A stretch of DNA of 48,644 bases from NCBI GenBank assembly GCA_000980495.1, contig LARN01000009.1, forward strand, positions 1 through 48,644, given 5' to 3'. Below, piece after piece: positions 44,388 through 48,644 of the stretch. Every line of letters begins with the position of its first letter. The first letter of the stretch is position 1. A program made the position numbers and the translations under genes. The DNA is from Acinetobacter sp. N54.MGS-139. GTDB taxonomy: Bacteria > Pseudomonadota > Gammaproteobacteria > Burkholderiales > Burkholderiaceae_F. Below the pieces are notes generated by a model, which was not told where the DNA came from, made no database searches, and was given only the letters and a program-made list of their open reading frames with translations.

Positions 44388-45578
44388 ATGACACCACTGA
44401 TAGCCGCGAGAAGATACTTTTGGGGAGCGTACAGCTTTTCCACTCTCGGAAGATTCGTCCACGGCATGGCGTTGTCCTGGGTCGTGTGGACTCAAACGCA
44501 TTCTCCGCTTTGGCTGAGTGCGATTGCCTTGCTTTCTGCACTGCCGTCTTTGCCGCTGGCGCCGGTTGCGGGCTCCATGGCCGACCGATTCCATCGTCAT
44601 CACATCCTCCTCATTACACAGACAATTGGCTGCGCAATTGCAACGCTCACGGCGTTTCTTTCTTATTGCGGAGATCTTAATCCGTACAACTTGGCCGTAT
44701 TGGCTTTAATTTTCGGTATCGTGACCTCCATAGACGGCCCGTCTATGCATTCCATGCTGGTCGAAACCGGAGAAACAGTCTCTCAAGCCGTGGCAAGACA
44801 GTCGCTTGTGATGAATGTCGCGCGGTCGATTGCGCCCATGCTGGCAGTTCTCATCATCGAGGGTTTCTCGGCAACCTGGTGCTTTGCTATGAATGCCGTT
44901 TGCTTTATTCCGATGATTGCCGTGATGGCGATCGTCAAAATCCCGAATCGCACGACGAGTGAAGAGCGTGAGGAAAGCGTGGGCGTCACGTCTCGCCAGC
45001 TCTTTATGACGTATCCCATACTGCGGGAGGTCCTGCCTCAGGTTGCGTGCCTCTCTATTTTGGTGATGCCTGCCGTGGCTTTGCTGCCTGCGATTTCTCT
45101 TAAAGGCAGCGAACTCATGAGCTTCGGCTCTATGTCTTCAGGTTTGGGGTTCGGCGCAGTTGCGGCCGCCGTGCTTATGCAGAGAAATCGCCGCATTATT
45201 CACCATGTGACAACGGTCTGGACCGGCGGATGGATTACATGTATTGCTTTTGCCGTGCTGCCCGCACTGGAGACGGTGACTTCTCAATGGCTTTGCGCCT
45301 TGGTGGCGGGAGGCGCATTGACTTTTGCCTTAGCTGCGGCGAATAACTTGGTGCAGTGCAAGGCGCCGGACATCTACCGCGGGCGCTTCTCTGCGATGTA
45401 TTTGGCGGTGATGCTCGGGCTCGTGCCGGTCGGTCAGCTGATATTAGGTTTTGCCTCTGAGCATTTCACGGCTGTCGCCGCCGTACGCGCTTGTGCCGTG
45501 ATTGCCATGGTTCTGATGGTGCTGTTTGCGTTCCTCTTTTCAATCTCTAAGGCGGAAGAAACAGTTGGCCCGGACTAA
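44388..45578 (+). CDS. MFS transporter, EntS/MFS_3-like exporter
   Basis: Inner-membrane carrier of 396 residues with about twelve helices. SMADRFHRHHILL is the typical loop 2-3 motif. ALSWVVWTQTHSPLWLSAIA and SMLVETGETVSQAVARQSL resemble the MFS_3 exporters of siderophores or drugs. The substrate is unknown. GAGG lies 5 bases before the ATG. The stop shares bases with the stop of the converging Crp/Fnr-type gene (45575-45578). Confidence 0.82.
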   Translation: MTPLIAARRYFWGAYSFSTLGRFVHGMALSWVVWTQTHSPLWLSAIALLSALPSLPLAPVAGSMADRFHRHHILLITQTIGCAIATLTAFLSYCGDLNPYNLAVLALIFGIVTSIDGPSMHSMLVETGETVSQAVARQSLVMNVARSIAPMLAVLIIEGFSATWCFAMNAVCFIPMIAVMAIVKIPNRTTSEEREESVGVTSRQLFMTYPILREVLPQVACLSILVMPAVALLPAISLKGSELMSFGSMSSGLGFGAVAAAVLMQRNRRIIHHVTTVWTGGWITCIAFAVLPALETVTSQWLCALVAGGALTFALAAANNLVQCKAPDIYRGRFSAMYLAVMLGLVPVGQLILGFASEHFTAVAAVRACAVIAMVLMVLFAFLFSISKAEETVGPD

Positions 45579-46267
45579 TCCGTCCACCAGTCATAGATGT
45601 TTTCAAAGAGCTTGGCTTTGACGTAGACGTTTCGGCCGCTCTTATACAAGAGACCTTTACTGATCCAGTCGGAGAAGATTCGGCTCACCGAGACGCGGGT
45701 CAGATTGACCACGGCTCCGTACTGCTCATTGGTTAGATCCAATGGAATTTGGTTCCACTCGGTATCCGAGATCGGAACGTCGTAACTGATTAGAAGTACT
45801 TTAAGAAAACGTCTTAGGCGTTCGGCAGGCTCCAGCGTGAAATTAGCAACCATTGCTTCAATAGAGCATTCCTGCTTACGCGTCACATGAGCGGCTTCTT
45901 TGGCAGCGAACTCACTATTGTTTTTCATGAGATCGGTTAAAACATGCGGCTGCATAATTAGCACCTCGCACGGGCCGATCGCTCGAGTCATGACATTAAC
46001 CCGATCTCCGGTGATGACGGAAAGGTCGCATGCTGAGCATCCGGGAATCAATAAACTCAAAACGCTCGGATGACTTTTGTAACGATCTGCAACATAGTAA
46101 GCTGCGGCCCCTTTGGTGATGAGGTAGAGCTTGGAGGGTTCGCCTTTGCCCTTGAGCAGATGACCCGGCCGAATAGAGCCGGGAACCCCGTATTTGCGGA
46201 ATAAATCCTGGGTCTCGGGTAATTCTTTAGGCGGAACCCAGGGGTGGGTTTTAAAAATTTGTCGCAT
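45575..46267 (-). CDS. Crp/Fnr-family transcriptional regulator
   Basis: 230 residues. An N-terminal cyclic-nucleotide-binding-like beta barrel (about 30-115) precedes a dimer helix and a C-terminal helix-turn-helix (LTNEQYGAVVNLTRVSVSRIFSDW). It lacks the N-terminal cysteine cluster of FNR; cysteines occur only as CSAC and PCE within the barrel. It may sense a small molecule or redox state. It overlaps the MFS gene tail to tail, so mutual interference is possible. Confidence 0.85.
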   Translation of the reverse strand: MRQIFKTHPWVPPKELPETQDLFRKYGVPGSIRPGHLLKGKGEPSKLYLITKGAAAYYVADRYKSHPSVLSLLIPGCSACDLSVITGDRVNVMTRAIGPCEVLIMQPHVLTDLMKNNSEFAAKEAAHVTRKQECSIEAMVANFTLEPAERLRRFLKVLLISYDVPISDTEWNQIPLDLTNEQYGAVVNLTRVSVSRIFSDWISKGLLYKSGRNVYVKAKLFENIYDWWTD

Positions 46268-46269
46268 AT

Positions 46270-46304
46270 TTAAGTACTTAATCGGTGCATAATCATTTTT
46301 GCAC
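46270..46304. promoter_or_regulatory. Two dyads upstream of the Crp/Fnr-type gene
   Basis: TTAAGTACTTAA (46270-46281) is a perfect 12-bp palindrome directly before the start. GTGCA (46285-46289) inverts as TGCAC (46300-46304). These are possible autoregulatory sites. Confidence 0.35.
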
Positions 46305-46388
46305 TGGCGAGAAGTTTTTAACAGTCAGTCACGTATTAACACCTAGTAAACGATAGACAAACAAATCTGTCAAAGGCACCATTACGGG

Positions 46389-47300
46389 ATGACTAAAAAC
46401 CAGCAGTTTAAAAAACAAACACATAGAGGCGCTTTTTCCGTCCTACGCGCTTGTAAGGAAGAACCAGTTTTCCGGGGCAAAAAAGCAGCCGCGTCTCTGA
46501 CGCTCGCATTGGCTTTTTTACTTGGACTCGGTTCGCTCGGCACTCAGAACGCGATGGCAGTTTCCACCCCCAAGGCAGCTGTCGATTCTAAGGCTCCCCA
46601 GTCCGAGCCGCCGCTGAAAGTCAAATCTTTGAGTTACTCCAACTTTGAGCGCGAAGATTTGACGAAGCCATTCGAGACCGAAGAGCAAATCATTGACCGT
46701 ATGGAAACGAATGCGGCTCGCTTTATCGCAGAGCATTATCGGGTAGATCGCGAAGATGCGGCTGAAATTGTCGAGCAGGCCTTCATTTCCGGGAAAAATC
46801 ACGACGTGGATCCTTTGCTGATTCTGGCCGTCATTGCCACGGAGTCTTCTTTTGATCCGAAAGCCGGCAGTTCTGTCGGAGCGAAAGGTCTGATGCAGGT
46901 TCACGCTAAGGTCCATGCCAAACGCTTCAAAGAGTACGGCGGTCTTAAAGCCGTTCATGAGGTTGAGGCGGGAATTGAAGTGGGAACCCAGATTCTTAAA
47001 GAATACCTCAACAAAACAGGCTCTTTGAAAGGTGCTCTGAAGTACTACGTCGGAGCGGCTAAACACTCGCACGACGGCGGCTACAGCCGAAAGGTGCTTT
47101 CTATGAGAAGCCACCTTCGTCTGGCAGCCTGCGGACAAGTGGAAGCTGCAAAGATTCAGGCTCGTGCGCCGAGCAAGTTCCCTGAGAACTACAGAGACGG
47201 TCCGGTTTTTGCGACCTACGGCGCTAACTTGGCCCGTGCGATGACCGAAAGTTACAAGCCGAAACAGACGTCCGGTTCTTCCGAAAGCGGTTCGGCCTAA
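46389..47300 (+). CDS. Lytic transglycosylase (SLT domain)
   Basis: Exported murein-cleaving enzyme, 303 residues. A basic leader of about 35 residues precedes a hydrophobic signal (ASLTLALAFLLGLGSLG, ending NAMA). The SLT domain (about 135-235) has catalytic Glu in ATESSFDPKAGS and SVGAKGLMQVHAKVH; relatives read GLMQVMP. YYVGAAKHSHDGGYSRKVL closes the domain. It makes 1,6-anhydro-muropeptides, the feedstock of the Mpl recycling route also in this window. The ribosome site is weak, so a later start before the signal is possible. Confidence 0.85.
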   Translation: MTKNQQFKKQTHRGAFSVLRACKEEPVFRGKKAAASLTLALAFLLGLGSLGTQNAMAVSTPKAAVDSKAPQSEPPLKVKSLSYSNFEREDLTKPFETEEQIIDRMETNAARFIAEHYRVDREDAAEIVEQAFISGKNHDVDPLLILAVIATESSFDPKAGSSVGAKGLMQVHAKVHAKRFKEYGGLKAVHEVEAGIEVGTQILKEYLNKTGSLKGALKYYVGAAKHSHDGGYSRKVLSMRSHLRLAACGQVEAAKIQARAPSKFPENYRDGPVFATYGANLARAMTESYKPKQTSGSSESGSA

Positions 47301-47309
47301 TCTAAAGGC

Positions 47310-48020
47310 TTAACGAAAGTCGCCCCACAAAGTTTGAGCAAAGGAGGCGGCAGCAATAGCTGCCGTTTCTGTTCTTAGGACCCGGCTGCCGAGCTTGCGG
47401 CTATAAAAGCCGTCGTCGACCAATATCTCGATTTCTTTAGGTGACAAACCGCCTTCAGGTCCTATAGCAAAGGTGACCGCCGCGGGTACTTCTGAAGAAT
47501 CGTAAGTTTTACCGACTGGACTTAAAACGAACTTGAGACCTTCAGCATAGGCTGCAGCTTCTTTAAGACTTGTACAGAAGCGGATGTTGGGAAGATAGTT
47601 CTCCCCGCATTGCTGACAGGCAGAAACCGCAATTTTGTTCCATCGCTCAACTCGTTTTACAGCTTTTTCTCCGGTAAGGCGCACTTCGCCGCGATCTGAA
47701 GGGAAAACGGCAATCTCGGCATAGCCGAGTTCGCAAGCCTTTTCAATAATCCAATCCATTTTTTCGTTGGCAACGAGCGCCTGCATGAGGACAAGCTTCA
47801 GCCCCCGAGGCTGCATGATGACTTCCTTAGGAATTACTTCTGCGAAATCTGTTGCAAAACGGATCGTCCCTTTAACAGCACAGCCTTTTCCATTGAATAC
47901 TTCTACCACGTCACCCTGCCTCATGCGCAGAACCCGCATCGCATGGTGTACGGCTTCGGGCGGCAGAACAAGCGGTGCTTCAGTGTCAGCGGAATTGAAA
48001 AAATAGTAAAAGCGGGGCAT
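47310..48020 (-). CDS. rsmE: RsmE, 16S rRNA m3U1498 methyltransferase
   Basis: SPOUT-fold methyltransferase, 236 residues, normal. An N-terminal PUA-like part (HHAMRVLRMRQGDVVEVFNGKG) is followed by QALVANEKMDWIIEKACELG, the SAM knot FAIGPEGGLSPKEIE and LGSRVLRTETAAIAAAS. It converges on the transglycosylase with 9 bases between stops. Confidence 0.95.
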   Translation of the reverse strand: MPRFYYFFNSADTEAPLVLPPEAVHHAMRVLRMRQGDVVEVFNGKGCAVKGTIRFATDFAEVIPKEVIMQPRGLKLVLMQALVANEKMDWIIEKACELGYAEIAVFPSDRGEVRLTGEKAVKRVERWNKIAVSACQQCGENYLPNIRFCTSLKEAAAYAEGLKFVLSPVGKTYDSSEVPAAVTFAIGPEGGLSPKEIEILVDDGFYSRKLGSRVLRTETAAIAAASFAQTLWGDFR

Positions 48021-48138
48021 GTTTTGTTAAAAGTGCTTTCAGAGGAATACAAAATGATAAAGCAATTGGCGGATTATTAAGGAAAATAAGGAGGGTTTTT
48101 CGGCTAAACAGCTGATTTCGATAAGGGCTTAGAGTTGG

Positions 48139-48173
48139 TAGAATTACGCTGATTATTAAGCCCGGATTTCGGG
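48139..48173 (+). promoter_or_regulatory. Putative tkt promoter and leader hairpin
   Basis: TAGAAT (48139-48144) could be a -10 box. CCCG (48161-48164) and CGGG (48170-48173) form a small hairpin followed by ATTTTTCTT, directly ahead of tkt. The evidence is weak. The other ~110 bases of this gap show nothing I can support. Confidence 0.3.
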
Positions 48174-48200
48174 ATTTTTCTTATTTAGACCATATTGACT

Positions 48201-48644
48201 ATGTCCTCTTCCGTCTCCAGTAAGACAATGGCCAACGCCGTTCGCGCATTGGCCATGGATGCAGTCCAAAAAGCAAACTCCGGTCACCCCGGAATGCCGA
48301 TGGGTATGGCAGACATTGCTGTCGCCCTTTGGACTAAACACCTTCGTCACAATCCTTCTGATCCTAAATGGCTCGGCCGCGACCGTTTTCTTCTTTCCAA
48401 CGGTCACGGATCTATGCTCCAGTATGCATTGCTTCATCTGGCAGGCTACGACCTCACAATTGATGATCTGAAGAACTTTCGCCAACTTCACAGCAAGACG
48501 CCGGGGCACCCCGAAATCGGAGTGACGTCAGGCGTTGAAACATCAACCGGTCCGCTTGGACAAGGGATTGCCAACGCTGTCGGGATGGCTTTGGCTGAGA
48601 AAATGCTGGCGGCCGAATTCAACGAAGAGGGCTATGACATCATC
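48201..48644 (+). CDS. tkt: Transketolase, N-terminal part (cut by window end)
   Basis: The first 148 codons of transketolase, a thiamine-diphosphate enzyme of the pentose phosphate pathway. The start is clear from the family phrases [48 protein letters not shown] and [12 protein letters not shown]. The frame stays open to the last base. A Shine-Dalgarno is not evident. Confidence 0.93.
   Translation, partial: MSSSVSSKTMANAVRALAMDAVQKANSGHPGMPMGMADIAVALWTKHLRHNPSDPKWLGRDRFLLSNGHGSMLQYALLHLAGYDLTIDDLKNFRQLHSKTPGHPEIGVTSGVETSTGPLGQGIANAVGMALAEKMLAAEFNEEGYDII

Overview
The window looks like chromosomal DNA of a gut-type betaproteobacterium of the Sutterellaceae (Sutterella / Parasutterella / Turicimonas-like). 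This is inferred, not searched. The reasons are a beta-type housekeeping block (aroQ-accB-accC-prmA-DUF3426, mpl, aroE, mgtE) together with a strongly anaerobic, dicarboxylate- and nitrate-respiring gene set: two Dcu transporters, Nap, NarXL, a Wolinella-type FrdC, a NapC/NrfH-type tetrahaem cytochrome and two secreted flavoprotein reductases. Gene density is high and no gap exceeds 300 bases. I see no rRNA, tRNA, CRISPR array, insertion sequence or phage gene.

Layout. 1-9.4 kb: dcuB, then the periplasmic nitrate reductase operon napD-A-G-H-B, with the nitrate two-component system narX-narL converging on it from the other strand. 9.4-16.4 kb: an amino-acid-derivative region. An N-carbamoyl amino-acid-type hydrolase diverges from a dcuC transporter, followed by an AbgA-like amidohydrolase, a secreted flavoprotein reductase and a LysR regulator. 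16.4-24.3 kb: a lone frdC, upp, a LapA-like coiled-coil membrane protein, fbp, pepN and a C69 dipeptidase. 24.3-28.6 kb: a lone NapC/NrfH-type cytochrome, then modE diverging from modABC with a clear dyad operator between them. 28.6-32.7 kb: the aroQ-accB-accC-prmA-DUF3426 operon (minus strand). 32.9-41.3 kb: mpl, a YqiA-like esterase, an RNase II-family gene, aroE, mgtE and a histidine acid phosphatase. 41.5-48.6 kb: a second secreted flavoprotein reductase, a DUF1848 protein, an MFS exporter and a Crp/Fnr regulator (tail to tail), a lytic transglycosylase, rsmE, and the start of transketolase cut by the window end.

How the parts fit. ModABC supplies molybdate for the molybdopterin in NapA. 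NarXL senses nitrate and probably controls nap. NapGH moves electrons from quinol to NapB/NapA; there is no napC in the cluster. DcuB, DcuC, FrdC, the hydrolases and the two flavoproteins suggest growth on peptides, N-acyl or N-carbamoyl amino acids and dicarboxylates, with several organic acceptors besides fumarate. The two flavoproteins lack haem and FMN domains and differ from fumarate reductases at key active-site positions, so their substrates are open. The tetrahaem cytochrome, whose first haem site is an unusual CX3CH, is a reasonable candidate electron donor.
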